DNA of 64,000 bases from Clostridiaceae bacterium (GCA_910574345.1 CAJSZV010000008.1:173779-237778), one strand, 5' to 3'. Positions 8,446-18,329 are shown, numbered from the stretch's first letter. Notes: a model not told the origin generated them from the letters alone. Numbers and translations are program-made.

Positions 8446-11364
8446 ATGAAGTTAAAAAAAACCTTAAAAAGACTGCGCAGACGCGGCTTTGCTCTGCTGC
8501 TTGCCGCATTGGTAAGTATCAATGCTGTGCCGTGTACTGTTTTTGGTGCGGTAGATGAGGTGGATACCGTAAGCGAAGCTTTATCCGGCGAGGATTCGGA
8601 CGAAGGCTCTGAGTCATGGGAAAGCACAGATACAGAATCTGCGTCGGAAGGAGACAATACCGGTGCTGATGCAGACGCAGAGGCGAATACGGACACAGAG
8701 GCAGATGACGGCAGTGACAAGGAAGTGACTGATACGGATTCTGACTCCGGTGACAGCACGGATGCCGGGACCGATACCGGATCTGGCGACGGCGCGGAGA
8801 CTGACGGCGCTTCTGACCTTGAAGACAGCGCTGAGAGAGAGCCTGGTTCTGATTCCGATAGCAGTACAGAGAGAGAGCCCGGTTCTGATTCTGATGGCAG
8901 TACAGAGGCAGAGCCCGGTTCTGATTCTGATGGCAGTACAGAGGCAGAGTCCGGTTCTGATTCCGATGGCAGTACAGAGACAGAGCCCGGTTCTGATTCC
9001 GAAGGCAGTACAGAGGCAGAGCCCGGTTCTGATTCCGAAGGAAGCACCGAGACAGACGCCGGGTCGGAAGATCTTGGGGAAACGGATTCTGATTCCGATG
9101 GCAATACCGGGACCGAAACGGATACGGACTCTGGCAATGACGGCAATGCAGATGCGGATATGGATAATAACGAAAATGCTGACATGAATGAAGAGGGCAA
9201 TGCAGAAACGGATGTAAATAAGGAGACGGACGGTGCTGACGGGAAGAATGATACGGAAGCAAAGGCGGATGATAAAGAGAATTCCCATATTTTATCTGAC
9301 GGAAATGTTTTGGATACAAAACTCCCTGAAGATGCGAAATTGCCTGAAAAGCCGGAAATCCCCGTTGTTCCTGCAGAACCTTTGCCTGATGAAGTTCAGA
9401 CATTTCTGGATGCAGTAAGCAATATTCCCGAAATTACAGGGGATAATCTGGAAGAGTATATTGAAAAGATCAGCGCTGCAATTGATGCTTATGCTGCGCT
9501 TCTGGAAGCCGGGCTGGAAGATTATGAAGGCGTGGCCGCTGCTTTGCAAAGGGCGGAGCTGGCCTATGGGGCAGCCGCCGAGACGTTGGGCTTGGGGACT
9601 GCGACATTCGCAAGTGAAGCAGAAAAGGTCATTACGGGCGAAGGCATGGAAATTGTTAAACAAAGCGGTGTAACAATCAATCCAGGTGCAGCCGCCCCAA
9701 GTGGCAATATAGGAAGGCCTGGAAATTTAAACAATTATGGCGGGACAATTGACAAAAAGGTTGAGGATGATGGATTTTATTATCGTTGTCCGACGAATAC
9801 TATCGTGGGCAAGAATTGCGGCCATGTTGTTGCCCAGTACATTCCTGACGAATATTGCAATATAACTACTACACTCAGTAATGGAGCTATTATTGATAAT
9901 GTGAATTATACAGTGGGGACTTTTCCTGGCACCCAAAATCCATGTATAAAACTCAATTATGGCAGTGTACAGCCAGGCACAACAAAAGTGGAGATGGAGT
10001 ATTATGTCATTTACAATGTAAAGCATGAGTCTGGATATTGTACTTGCGGACGATATACCACTATCCCTTCCGATTATTCCTGGCATAAATACGATGTTAC
10101 AGTTAATGCCGATTATATCTTGCGCTATGACCTTGACGGAGGTACAGGCAATATCGGTTCAACAACAAAAACCGTTCCCAAAACCTCTGAAAACTTAACG
10201 ATTACAAAACAGGAACCGACACGTGACGGCTATAATTTTGTCGGATGGGAAGTAAAAGGACCGGATGGGAGTACAACCGTTTATAAAGCCAATGAAGTCA
10301 TTACTTTGAATTGGGAAAAAGGCCCAACTGTTGAGCAGACATTAGTGGCGAAGTGGGAGAAGATCGCTGAGGGAGATGCGGATGCGGACGCCGATGATGA
10401 TGCGGATAGTGACGCGGATGCGGATGCGGATAGTGACGCGGATGCGGATGCGGATAGTGACGCGGATGCGGATGCGGACAGCGATGCGGATAGTGACGCG
10501 GATGCGGATGCAGATAGTGATGCGGATGCCGACAGTGATGCAGATGCGGATGCAGATAGTGATGCGGATAGTGACGCGGATGCGGATGCGGATAGTGACG
10601 CGGATGCGGATGCAGATAGTGATGCGGATGCCGACAGTGATGCAGATGCGGATGCGGATAGTGACGCGGATGCGGATGCGGATAGTGACGCGGATGCGGA
10701 TGCGGACAGCGATGCGGATAGTGACGCGGATGCGGATGCGGACAGCGATGCGGATGCCGACAGTGATGCAGATGCGGATGCAGATAGTGATGCGGATAGT
10801 GACGCGGATGCGGATGCGGATGCGGATAGTGACGCGGATGCGGATGCGGACAGTGATGCGGATAGTGACGCGGATGCGGATGCAGATAGTGATGCGGATG
10901 CCGACAGTGATGCAGATGCGGATAGTGACACCGATGCGGATAGTGACGCCGATGCGGACGCCGACAGTGACGCCGATGCGGACGCGGACAGCGATGCGGA
11001 TAGTGACACGGATGCAGATGCCGACAGTGATGCGGACACCGATTCAGACTCCGATTCCGGCAGTGATACAGAGACACCGCCGACGAATATGTATACAAGA
11101 GTTGTATATGAAAGCAGCAGTGACGAAGATGTGGTTCCCACTGTAATTCCTCTTGCAGCCATTCCGAATCAAAATGTTCCTTTAGCGGAAATTCCTGATG
11201 AGGCTGTGCCCCTGGCAATGATTATTGACGAGGAGGTTCCTTTGGCAGGTCTTCCCAAAACAGGGGATACTTCCCAGGCATCAGGGCTTCTTGCACTGAT
11301 TTCCGGAATGCTCCTTGCCCTGGTGGCTCTGGACGGAAAACGGCACAAAGAAAATCAGATGTAA
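8446..11364 (+). CDS. LPxTG-anchored surface protein with Asp-Ala/Asp-Ser repeat stalk
   Basis: The 972-aa secreted, wall-anchored protein has a basic signal peptide (residues 1-~38). An acidic Ser/Asp/Glu/Gly-rich region (~40-290) includes six 12-residue repeats. A Pro-rich/helical segment follows, then a beta-type region (~400-560) with six or so cysteines (CPTN, KNCGH, YCTCGRY). Next is an InlB-type B-repeat (~560-640, DGYNFVGW...TLVAKWEK) and a ~230-residue stalk of D-A/D-S dipeptides (~643-876). It ends with 'VPLA' repeats and the sorting signal LPKTG at 936-940 with hydrophobic tail and basic end. Staphylococcal SD-repeat proteins use a comparable stalk to push a ligand-binding head off the wall. 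Adhesion is inferred; the ligand is unknown. The tandem c-di-GMP aptamers in its leader suggest control by the motile/sessile switch. Confidence 0.88.
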   Translation: MKLKKTLKRLRRRGFALLLAALVSINAVPCTVFGAVDEVDTVSEALSGEDSDEGSESWESTDTESASEGDNTGADADAEANTDTEADDGSDKEVTDTDSDSGDSTDAGTDTGSGDGAETDGASDLEDSAEREPGSDSDSSTEREPGSDSDGSTEAEPGSDSDGSTEAESGSDSDGSTETEPGSDSEGSTEAEPGSDSEGSTETDAGSEDLGETDSDSDGNTGTETDTDSGNDGNADADMDNNENADMNEEGNAETDVNKETDGADGKNDTEAKADDKENSHILSDGNVLDTKLPEDAKLPEKPEIPVVPAEPLPDEVQTFLDAVSNIPEITGDNLEEYIEKISAAIDAYAALLEAGLEDYEGVAAALQRAELAYGAAAETLGLGTATFASEAEKVITGEGMEIVKQSGVTINPGAAAPSGNIGRPGNLNNYGGTIDKKVEDDGFYYRCPTNTIVGKNCGHVVAQYIPDEYCNITTTLSNGAIIDNVNYTVGTFPGTQNPCIKLNYGSVQPGTTKVEMEYYVIYNVKHESGYCTCGRYTTIPSDYSWHKYDVTVNADYILRYDLDGGTGNIGSTTKTVPKTSENLTITKQEPTRDGYNFVGWEVKGPDGSTTVYKANEVITLNWEKGPTVEQTLVAKWEKIAEGDADADADDDADSDADADADSDADADADSDADADADSDADSDADADADSDADADSDADADADSDADSDADADADSDADADADSDADADSDADADADSDADADADSDADADADSDADSDADADADSDADADSDADADADSDADSDADADADADSDADADADSDADSDADADADSDADADSDADADSDTDADSDADADADSDADADADSDADSDTDADADSDADTDSDSDSGSDTETPPTNMYTRVVYESSSDEDVVPTVIPLAAIPNQNVPLAEIPDEAVPLAMIIDEEVPLAGLPKTGDTSQASGLLALISGMLLALVALDGKRHKENQM
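8833..9048 (+). repeat. Six tandem 36-bp repeats (12-aa units)
   Basis: In-frame units starting at 8833, 8869, 8905, 8941, 8977 and 9013 each encode variants of [12 protein letters not shown] degenerate seventh unit follows. Differences are mostly at third positions and at D/E. Confidence 0.85.
10375..11070 (+). repeat. Asp-Ala/Asp-Ser coding repeat array
   Basis: About 230 codons built from gatgcg/gacgcg (Asp-Ala) and gatagt/gacagt/gacagc (Asp-Ser) hexamers, with runs of two to four D-A dipeptides between D-S dipeptides. Composition differs sharply from its neighbours. The array should be prone to length change by slippage. Confidence 0.9.
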
Positions 11365-11386
11365 AAAGCAAGTTCCTATGATATGC

Positions 11387-11416
11387 TGCGGCCCGAATAA
11401 ACGGGCCGCAATTTTT
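11387..11416 (+). terminator. Terminator after the LPxTG gene
   Basis: Perfect 8-bp GC stem gcggcccg / cgggccgc with an aataaa loop, followed by aattttt. Confidence 0.85.
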
Positions 11417-11463
11417 CGATTACACGGAACACAGTCAAGTACGATTGAAATGGAGCCAAAACA

Positions 11464-13233
11464 ATGAGTAAAGATAAAAGAAAAAAGATATGTTTCATCA
11501 GCACGGCGGCACTATTCGGTGTGGGGGCAGCGATTTTTTTGTTTCTCCATTTTGGCGGACACACGAAGCCCGGCATAACATCCTATAAAGAAAAATGTTC
11601 CCTGTTGGAAGAAACCGTACTGACAGAGGAGAATGAAAGGTTTCTGGGAAAAAGTCCTGCCGGCGGACAGGCCGGACATGCAGTATTTCTTTCTGTCTGC
11701 AATACGGCTGAGCGGGCCAGCGTATTCTGCGGAACCGGGCCGGATCTTTTGTCTGCCTGGAAACATGCGGATGCCCAGGTAATGGCCTTTTTAGAGAACA
11801 GCAACTTTGACCCTGTTTGGGTAAAAGCCGATGTGGTCTTCTTTTCCGATACCCTTGAGGAAGAAGAATTCATTCAGAAAATTCTGGCCGCACGTCACGA
11901 ATTTTACCGGTATGGCGTGGCTTTTGATAAACATTTTCAGACAGCGCTTTTGGAGGCAGAGTTAAACGGAGCAAAGATTTATGACTATGACAACGGCGGC
12001 ATTCAGATAGAGGAACTGAACCGATATTTGGAGAAAGCTGACAGGAAGCCTTTGGAAACTCTTCCTCCGGTCTATACGGTCTTCCGGTGTGCGGGGTGGC
12101 TCTGTGATGAAAATAAACATGTGTATGAACTGAGTCGGGACGGTCTGGAATATGGAAGGAGGCACATAAGCCCCATTGACAAAGACTATGCCAGACAATT
12201 GATTGTGAATGCCTCATCCTTTCTCATGGATCAGGTGAAGGACGACGGTTCTTTCATTTACGGAATCTATCCGCGTTTTGACAGGGAGATTGATAACTAC
12301 AATATCGTACGCCACGCCAGTACTCTGTGGTCCTTAATCTGCAGATACCGCCTGGAACCGGAAAAAGAGCTGGAGGAGAAGATTGACATGACTATTGATT
12401 ACATGCTTGCCAAAGTAGTCTATGACTCTCATGGGCGTGCCTTTTTATATGAAGAGAAAGACGACGAAATCAAGTTAGGCGGCTGCGGAATTGCCGTAGT
12501 TGCCCTGACGGAGTACATGGATGTATTTCAGAGCGACAAATATGAAGAGGTGTGCCATGATCTGGGGAACGGAATTTTATCTATGATGGACCAGTCCACA
12601 GGAGAGTACTATCATGTTCTCAATGGGGATTTTACCAGAAAGGAAGAATTCCGCACGGTTTACTATGACGGCGAGGCCACATTTGCCTTATGCCGGCTTT
12701 ATGGCCTTACAAAAGATCCCCAGTGGCTTCAGGGGGCGAAAAAAGGAGTGGACCATTTTATTCAGGAGGACTACACCAGATACAAGGATCATTGGGTAGC
12801 ATACAGTATGAACGAGATTACAAAATATGTGCCGGATTGTGAAGAATACTATGATTTTGCACTGAAAAACGCCCAGGTGAATCTGGAGACAATCTATAAT
12901 CGGGATACCACTTATCATACCTATCTGGAACTTTTAATGGCAACCTTTGAGACGTACTGCCGGATGACGGAACATGGCTGCAGGCCCAAGGACTTTGATC
13001 TGGAGATGTTTCTGGATACCATCTATACAAGAGCAGACCGCCAGCTAAACGGTTATTTTTATCCGGAGTATGCCATGTATATGAGAAATCCTCAGAGAAT
13101 CTTAGATACATTTATGGTACGTCACGACGGATACCGGGTCCGAATTGATGATGTACAGCATAACATTGGCGGGTATTATCTCTATTTTAAAAATTATGAC
13201 AAGTTGGTATCCATGGGATTGAGAGAGAGATAA
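11464..13233 (+). CDS. Membrane-anchored protein, predicted alpha-toroid (alpha/alpha barrel), function unknown
   Basis: The 589-aa protein has an N-terminal signal anchor (residues ~9-29: ICFISTAALFGVGAAIFLF). Residues ~30-240 form an alpha/beta region that I do not recognise. The rest (~240-589) is a series of paired helices with recurring aromatic and acidic motifs such as DGSFIYGIYPRFDREIDNYN, VRHASTLWSL and YYDGEATFALCRLY. The spacing recalls six- or seven-hairpin toroids of glycosidase/epimerase or squalene-cyclase-like proteins. That fold assignment is inference from pattern only; no catalytic residues can be named. It follows the LPxTG gene in the same direction but behind a terminator. 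Action outside the membrane, perhaps on surface polysaccharide, is a guess. Confidence 0.6.
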   Translation: MSKDKRKKICFISTAALFGVGAAIFLFLHFGGHTKPGITSYKEKCSLLEETVLTEENERFLGKSPAGGQAGHAVFLSVCNTAERASVFCGTGPDLLSAWKHADAQVMAFLENSNFDPVWVKADVVFFSDTLEEEEFIQKILAARHEFYRYGVAFDKHFQTALLEAELNGAKIYDYDNGGIQIEELNRYLEKADRKPLETLPPVYTVFRCAGWLCDENKHVYELSRDGLEYGRRHISPIDKDYARQLIVNASSFLMDQVKDDGSFIYGIYPRFDREIDNYNIVRHASTLWSLICRYRLEPEKELEEKIDMTIDYMLAKVVYDSHGRAFLYEEKDDEIKLGGCGIAVVALTEYMDVFQSDKYEEVCHDLGNGILSMMDQSTGEYYHVLNGDFTRKEEFRTVYYDGEATFALCRLYGLTKDPQWLQGAKKGVDHFIQEDYTRYKDHWVAYSMNEITKYVPDCEEYYDFALKNAQVNLETIYNRDTTYHTYLELLMATFETYCRMTEHGCRPKDFDLEMFLDTIYTRADRQLNGYFYPEYAMYMRNPQRILDTFMVRHDGYRVRIDDVQHNIGGYYLYFKNYDKLVSMGLRER

Positions 13234-13360
13234 GGGGAATGTTTTTTTCATTGCTTTCACTCTGTCTCTTCTCACATTTTATACAGCAAAATGTATTATA
13301 TTATAACCAGAAGGAATATTACGTATAACTTCTATGTAGGGGCTTTATTAAAGGAAAGTG

Positions 13361-13389
13361 TTGACAAGCGAAAATGATAAAGCTATAAT
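13361..13389 (+). promoter_or_regulatory. Consensus promoter for the binding-protein gene
   Basis: TTGACA (13361-13366), 17-bp spacer, TATAAT (13384-13389): a perfect sigma-A promoter, fitting high expression of a periplasmic-type binding lipoprotein. Confidence 0.9.
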
Positions 13390-13404
13390 GTAAAAAGTTT
13401 TACA
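13389..13404 (+). promoter_or_regulatory. Candidate operator at the transcription start
   Basis: TGTAAAA-AG-TTTTACA, two perfect 7-bp arms, starts at the last base of the -10 and covers the likely +1. A repressor bound here would block the promoter. Confidence 0.45.
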
Positions 13405-13439
13405 TAAAATGCTTGCATATTTATGAGGAGGAGAATATT

Positions 13440-14678
13440 ATGAAAAAACTGATTACATTAGGTTTGACAGCAGCCATGGTTGCTTCCTTAACTGCCTGCG
13501 GCGGAGGAAGCGGCGCAGATGCCACTACTGCGGCAGCAGGGGGAGACAGCACTACAGCAGCGGCAGGCACAGGGGACGCTACAGCAGCGGCGGATAATTC
13601 CGGCGCGGGAGAAGCAGCAGGGGGCACGTTTAAGATCGGTGTCATCGGACCTTTAACCGGTCCTGCGGCAGCTTACGGCATTGCGGTACAGAACGGTGCT
13701 GACCTGGCTGTAAAAGAGATCAATGCGGCAGGCGGAGCTAACGGAATTATGTTTGAGGCCAACGCCCAGGATGACGAGCATGATGCTCAGAAGTCCGTGA
13801 ACGCTTACAACACATTAAAAGACTGGGGCGCTCAGGCTATCGTAGGTTCCACCACATCCGATCCATGTATCGCAGTGGCAGCCGAGACTTCCAATGACAA
13901 TATGTTCCAGATTACTCCATCCGGATCCGCTGTAGAGTGCGTATCTCCGGAGAACGTGTTCCGTGTATGTTTTGCAGACCCGGATCAGGGAACGGCTTCC
14001 GCTGTTTATATCGGCGAGAACAAACTGGCTTCCAAAGTTGCCGTGATCTATGACAGCTCCACAACATATTCTTCCGGTATCCGTGAGGCCTTTGTGAAGG
14101 AAGCGGGAAACCAGGGAATCGAGATTGTGGCGGACGAAGCATTTACTGCAGACAATGCAACAGACTTTTCCGTACAGCTTGACAAGGCAAAAGATGCCGG
14201 CGCAGAGCTGGTATTCCTTCCGATTTACTATCAGGAGGCTTCCGTAATCTTAAAGCAGGCGCATGACAAGGACTTTGCTCCGGTTTTCTTCGGATGTGAC
14301 GGTATGGACGGTATCTTAACGGTTGAAAACTTCGATACCTCCCTTGCAGAAGGCCTTATGCTTCTTACCCCGTTCTCCACAACAGAGGAAAGCAGCAAGG
14401 CGTTTACGGAAGACTATGTTGCCGCTTACGGCATTGAACCCAACCAGTTTGCCGCCGATTCTTACGATGCGGTATATGCCATCAAGGCAGCAGTTGAGAA
14501 GTCCGGCGTAACGGCTGATATGAGTTACTCTGATGTCTGCGACGCGCTGAAGGGCGCCATGACCGAGATCAGCATCGACGGTCTGACTGGTGCAGGCATG
14601 ACCTGGAACGCTACCGGCGAGCCCGACAAGGCTCCTAAGGCTGTTAAGATTGTGAACGGCGTCTATGAGATGCAGTAA
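13440..14678 (+). CDS. Branched-chain amino-acid type ABC transporter, substrate-binding lipoprotein
   Basis: The 412-aa lipoprotein has a signal sequence ending in a lipobox with the modified cysteine at residue 20 (ASLTACGGG). A ~45-residue Thr/Ala/Gly-rich linker follows, then a LivJ-type periplasmic-binding fold (FKIGVIGPLTGPAAAYGIAVQNGADLAV). It captures substrate outside the membrane for the LivHMGF-type complex encoded next. Leucine/isoleucine/valine is the family default, but urea, amides and other amino acids are also known ligands. The ATG at 13440 is set by GGAGGAG. Confidence 0.93.
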   Translation: MKKLITLGLTAAMVASLTACGGGSGADATTAAAGGDSTTAAAGTGDATAAADNSGAGEAAGGTFKIGVIGPLTGPAAAYGIAVQNGADLAVKEINAAGGANGIMFEANAQDDEHDAQKSVNAYNTLKDWGAQAIVGSTTSDPCIAVAAETSNDNMFQITPSGSAVECVSPENVFRVCFADPDQGTASAVYIGENKLASKVAVIYDSSTTYSSGIREAFVKEAGNQGIEIVADEAFTADNATDFSVQLDKAKDAGAELVFLPIYYQEASVILKQAHDKDFAPVFFGCDGMDGILTVENFDTSLAEGLMLLTPFSTTEESSKAFTEDYVAAYGIEPNQFAADSYDAVYAIKAAVEKSGVTADMSYSDVCDALKGAMTEISIDGLTGAGMTWNATGEPDKAPKAVKIVNGVYEMQ

Positions 14679-14699
14679 GATGGTTGGTCCATAGATCCG

Positions 14700-14740
14700 G
14701 AGAAGGGTCGTCGTTATGACGGCCCTTCTCTTGTAATGAT
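14700..14740 (+). terminator. Hairpin between the binding-protein gene and the permease genes
   Basis: agaagggtcgtc and gacggcccttct (14701-14729) form a 12-bp stem with one G-U pair. The T-run after it is weak, so partial termination seems likely. That would explain more binding protein than permease. Confidence 0.6.
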
Positions 14741-14750
14741 TTCTTTGGTC

Positions 14751-14779
14751 TTGCGCAATGTTTCTACCTGTGATATAAT
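14751..14779 (+). promoter_or_regulatory. Second promoter, for livHMGF
   Basis: TTGCGC (14751-14756), 17-bp spacer, TATAAT (14774-14779) with the extended -10 TGA immediately before it. Confidence 0.7.
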
Positions 14780-14859
14780 TCGACATAATATTGTTCATAG
14801 GAAGGGGATGATCCGCCCCTTTCCATAAAAACAAGAATGATAAAGGGGTTGGCAAAGAT

Positions 14860-15741
14860 ATGAGTTTTCTGTCTTATTTAATTAACGGAATCAGCCTGGG
14901 CAGCATCTATGCGATCATCGCACTTGGATATACCATGGTGTACGGAATTGCCAGAATGCTGAATTTTGCCCATGGAGATATTATTATGGTGGGAGGATTT
15001 GCCATTTTTACCATGGTCAGCACTTTGGGAATGGCTCCTATGGTGGGAGTCGTCACGGCAGTGGCTGTGTGCACCATTCTCGGCGTGACCATAGAATTTG
15101 TGGCTTACCGTCCCTTGAGAGGCGCTTCCTCCCTGGCTGTTCTGATCACGGCTATCGGTGTCAGCTATCTTCTGCAGAACCTGGCCCTTCTGATTTTCGG
15201 TTCCAATGCCCGCCAGTTCACCTCAGTAGTGAATATTCCAAGCTTAAAGCTGGCTGACGGACGCCTGTCCATATCGGGGGAGACTATGGTTACCATTGCC
15301 GCCTGCATCGTCATTATGATTGCTCTTACCACATTTATTAATAAGACGAAGGTGGGGCAGGCCATGCTTGCCGTGTCGGAAGACAAGGGGGCCGCTGCGC
15401 TCATGGGAATTAATGTGAACAGAACCATTGCCATTACTTTTGCCATCGGTTCTGCCTTAGCGGCCGTGGCAGGAGCCCTTTTGTGCTCTACTTATCCGTC
15501 CCTGACCCCTTATACCGGTTCTATGCCGGGTATCAAGGCCTTTGTGGCCGCCGTGTTCGGAGGTATCGGTTCCATACCGGGCGCATTGCTTGGAGGAATT
15601 ATCCTGGGAGTTGTGGAGAACCTGTCAAAAGCCTATATCTCATCCCAGCTGTCGGATGCCATTGTGTTTTCCCTTCTGATCATTATTCTTCTGGTACGTC
15701 CTACAGGAATTATGGGGAAGAAGATTAATGAGAAAGTGTAG
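14860..15741 (+). CDS. livH: Branched-chain amino-acid ABC transporter permease LivH
   Basis: A 293-aa integral membrane subunit with about eight hydrophobic helices. Family motifs are MVYGIARMLNFAHGDIIMVGG near residues 26-46 and the ATPase-contact loop (AAALMGINVNRT) near 175-190. AAAGGGG precedes the ATG. The partner permease starts within 10 nt of its stop. Confidence 0.95.
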   Translation: MSFLSYLINGISLGSIYAIIALGYTMVYGIARMLNFAHGDIIMVGGFAIFTMVSTLGMAPMVGVVTAVAVCTILGVTIEFVAYRPLRGASSLAVLITAIGVSYLLQNLALLIFGSNARQFTSVVNIPSLKLADGRLSISGETMVTIAACIVIMIALTTFINKTKVGQAMLAVSEDKGAAALMGINVNRTIAITFAIGSALAAVAGALLCSTYPSLTPYTGSMPGIKAFVAAVFGGIGSIPGALLGGIILGVVENLSKAYISSQLSDAIVFSLLIIILLVRPTGIMGKKINEKV

Positions 15742-15750
15742 GTGCGGAGC

Positions 15751-16812
15751 ATGAAAAAGAATAAAATACTGATTCAGAACAGTATCACATATGGGTTGGT
15801 TATGGGCTTTTGGGTAATCATTCAGGCCTTGTCTGCAGGAGGGCTTGTGTCCAGCCTGATGAAAGGTCTTTTAGTTCCTTTGTGTATCTATGCAATCCTG
15901 GCAGTTTCTTTAAACCTCACCGTGGGTATCTTAGGGGAATTGAGTCTGGGCCATGCCGGGTTTATGTGTGTAGGCGCTTTTTCCGGGGCCTTCTTTACCA
16001 GATGTATGGAGGAGGTCATTCCAAGCGTGGGCCTTCGGTTTTTTATCGCCTTGGTTTTAGGCGCGGCAGTAGCGGGAGTCTTTGGAATCCTTATCGGCAT
16101 CCCGGTTCTTCGGCTGAAAGGCGATTATCTGGCTATTGTAACCCTGGCTTTTGGAGAGATCATCAAGAACCTGATCAATGTTATGTATATAGGAAAGGAC
16201 GCAAAGGGATTTCATTTTTCAATTAAGGACACCTTATCCCTGGGGATGGATGATACAGGAGTCGTTATAGTAAAGGGGGCTCAGGGGATTACGGGAACTC
16301 CCAGAGCCGCCACCTTTACCGTGGGGATTATCCTGCTGTTAATCACATTGGTAATCGTGCTGAACCTGATCAATTCCCGCACAGGCCGGGCGATTATGTC
16401 TATCCGTGACAACCGTATCGCGGCGGAGTCCATAGGAATCAATATTACAAAATATAAATTAATGGCATTTTCCATATCTGCAGCCCTTGCGGGAATGGCC
16501 GGGGTTTTGTATGCCCACAGTCTTTCCACTCTGGCAGCCACCTCAGCCAACTTTGGTTATAATAAGTCAATTTTGATTCTGGTTTTTGTGGTTCTTGGCG
16601 GCCTTGGCAATATCAGGGGATCCGTGATTGCCGCCATTGTTTTGACGGCCCTTCCCGAGATGCTTCGAGGTCTCAACGACTACCGTATGCTGATCTATGC
16701 TGTTGTGCTCATTGTCATGATGCTGTTTAACTCCAGCCCCAAGGCCATTGAGATGCGTTCCGTGTTCATGGATAAGATCAAGCACAAGAAATCTGCTGCA
16801 AAGGAGGCTTAA
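15751..16812 (+). CDS. livM: Branched-chain amino-acid ABC transporter permease LivM
   Basis: The second membrane subunit. It has hydrophobic helices throughout, SLGHAGFMCVGAFSGAF near residues 65-82 and the cytoplasmic contact loop IRDNRIAAESIGINITKYK. I prefer the ATG at 15751 (MKKNKIL). A GTG at 15742, directly after the livH stop, would add three residues. The ribosome site is weak, so coupling to livH is likely. Confidence 0.93.
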   Translation: MKKNKILIQNSITYGLVMGFWVIIQALSAGGLVSSLMKGLLVPLCIYAILAVSLNLTVGILGELSLGHAGFMCVGAFSGAFFTRCMEEVIPSVGLRFFIALVLGAAVAGVFGILIGIPVLRLKGDYLAIVTLAFGEIIKNLINVMYIGKDAKGFHFSIKDTLSLGMDDTGVVIVKGAQGITGTPRAATFTVGIILLLITLVIVLNLINSRTGRAIMSIRDNRIAAESIGINITKYKLMAFSISAALAGMAGVLYAHSLSTLAATSANFGYNKSILILVFVVLGGLGNIRGSVIAAIVLTALPEMLRGLNDYRMLIYAVVLIVMMLFNSSPKAIEMRSVFMDKIKHKKSAAKEA

Positions 16813-16816
16813 AGCT

Positions 16817-17575
16817 ATGGCAATGTTGGAAGTAAAGAATCTCGGCATTTCCTTCGGCGGTCTGAAGGCGGTGGATAATTTTAATATAACCATTGAAAAA
16901 GGGGAATTGTACGGTCTCATCGGCCCTAACGGCGCGGGAAAGACTACGGTGTTCAACCTTTTGACAGGCGTATATAAGCCGGCTCTGGGAACGATTCATC
17001 TGGACGGAAGGAATATAACGGGGAAAAAGACCATTGAGATCAACCAGGACGGTATTGCCAGAACCTTTCAGAATATTCGTCTGTTTAAAGAGCTGAGTGT
17101 ACTGGATAATGTAAAGGTGGGTCTTCACAATCATCATCCTTATTCTACCCTTGAGGGGATCTTCCGTCTCCCCAGGTATTATAAGGTGGAGAAAGAGATG
17201 AATGAGCGGGCCATGGAACTTTTGAAGGTTTTTGACTTGGATCATGAGTATGATTATAAAGCGTCCAATCTCCCTTACGGCAAGCAGAGAAAACTGGAGA
17301 TCGCAAGGGCTCTGGCTACGGATCCAAAGCTCCTTCTTTTGGATGAGCCGGCAGCGGGCATGAATCCCAATGAGACGGCGGAGCTGATGGAGACCATCCG
17401 CTTCGTGCGGAAAGAATTTGACATGACCATATTGCTGATCGAACATGATATGAAGCTGGTATCCGGTATCTGTGAAAAGCTGACCGTACTGAATTTCGGC
17501 CAGGTACTGACTCAGGGAGAGACCTCGGCGGTGCTCAACGATAAGCGGGTTATCACGGCATATCTTGGAGAGTAG
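16817..17575 (+). CDS. livG: Branched-chain amino-acid ABC transporter ATP-binding protein LivG
   Basis: A 252-aa ATPase with Walker A GPNGAGKTT (~residues 37-45), signature region LPYGKQRKLEIARAL and Walker B LLLLDEPAAGMNP. It has the long insertion after Walker A (TRTFQNIRLF-like segment, here ARTFQNIRLF) that distinguishes LivG from LivF. The start at 16817 is set by AAGGAGG; an open frame further upstream overlaps livM and is not needed. Confidence 0.95.
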   Translation: MAMLEVKNLGISFGGLKAVDNFNITIEKGELYGLIGPNGAGKTTVFNLLTGVYKPALGTIHLDGRNITGKKTIEINQDGIARTFQNIRLFKELSVLDNVKVGLHNHHPYSTLEGIFRLPRYYKVEKEMNERAMELLKVFDLDHEYDYKASNLPYGKQRKLEIARALATDPKLLLLDEPAAGMNPNETAELMETIRFVRKEFDMTILLIEHDMKLVSGICEKLTVLNFGQVLTQGETSAVLNDKRVITAYLGE

Positions 17576-17589
17576 GAGGAGAGGATGCT

Positions 17590-18300
17590 ATGGCGATACT
17601 GGAAGTAAAAGATCTGGAAGTATACTACGGTGTGATCCAGGCCATTAAAGGAATCTCCTTTGAGGTGAATCAGGGAGAGATTATTGCCCTCATCGGGGCC
17701 AACGGCGCAGGGAAGACTACCACACTGCAGACGATTACAGGACTCATACCTGCCAAGGCGGGAAAGATTATCTATGAGGGTAATGATATCACAAAAATTG
17801 CCAGCCATAAGCTGGTTTCCTTAGGCATTGCCCATGTGCCGGAAGGAAGAAGGGTGTTTGCACAGCTCACCGTGCTTCAGAATCTGAAACTGGGCGCTTA
17901 TACCAGGAGAGATAAAAAAGAGATTGATGAGACTTTGGAGAACATTTATAAACGGTTTCCCCGCCTGGAGGAAAGGAAGAACCAGCCTGCCGGAACCTTA
18001 AGCGGCGGGGAACAGCAGATGCTTGCTATGGGAAGGGCCCTTATGTCCCATCCTAAGCTGATCGTTATGGACGAGCCGTCCATGGGCCTTTCTCCCATCT
18101 ATGTAAACGAGATTTTCGATATCATTAAGGAGATCAATGAGAGCGGGACCACAGTTCTTTTAGTGGAGCAGAATGCCAAGAAGGCTTTGGCCATTGCCCA
18201 TAAGGCATATGTTCTGGAGACGGGAAAGATCGTTCTCAGCGGCGAAGCCAAGGAACTGATGAATGACGATTCTGTGAAGAAGGCATATTTGAGCGAGTAA
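17590..18300 (+). CDS. livF: Branched-chain amino-acid ABC transporter ATP-binding protein LivF
   Basis: A 236-aa second ATPase with Walker A GANGAGKTT, the LivF-type HVPEGRRVFAQLTV segment, signature LSGGEQQMLAMGRAL and Walker B LIVMDEPSMGLSP. GGAGGAG precedes the ATG. It is the last gene of the transporter group and is closed by a hairpin terminator. Confidence 0.95.
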   Translation: MAILEVKDLEVYYGVIQAIKGISFEVNQGEIIALIGANGAGKTTTLQTITGLIPAKAGKIIYEGNDITKIASHKLVSLGIAHVPEGRRVFAQLTVLQNLKLGAYTRRDKKEIDETLENIYKRFPRLEERKNQPAGTLSGGEQQMLAMGRALMSHPKLIVMDEPSMGLSPIYVNEIFDIIKEINESGTTVLLVEQNAKKALAIAHKAYVLETGKIVLSGEAKELMNDDSVKKAYLSE

Positions 18301-18329
18301 ATAACATAGTTAATCAATGGTTTATGATA

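Noticed and set aside
8442..9403. Long minus-strand open frames opposite the N-terminal part of the LPxTG gene
   Set aside because: They mirror the acidic repeat; the plus-strand gene has a signal peptide, ribosome site and sorting signal.
10375..11070. Regular short repeats as a CRISPR array
   Set aside because: The period is 6 bp in frame with no unique spacers, and no cas genes are present.
10281..11162. A 293-codon open frame on the minus strand (Ser/Leu/Ala repeats) and a 256-codon plus-strand frame (Met/Arg/Val repeats) over the stalk region
   Set aside because: The hexamer repeat contains no stop codon in several frames, so long open frames arise from composition. The products are simple repeats with no ribosome site or domain.
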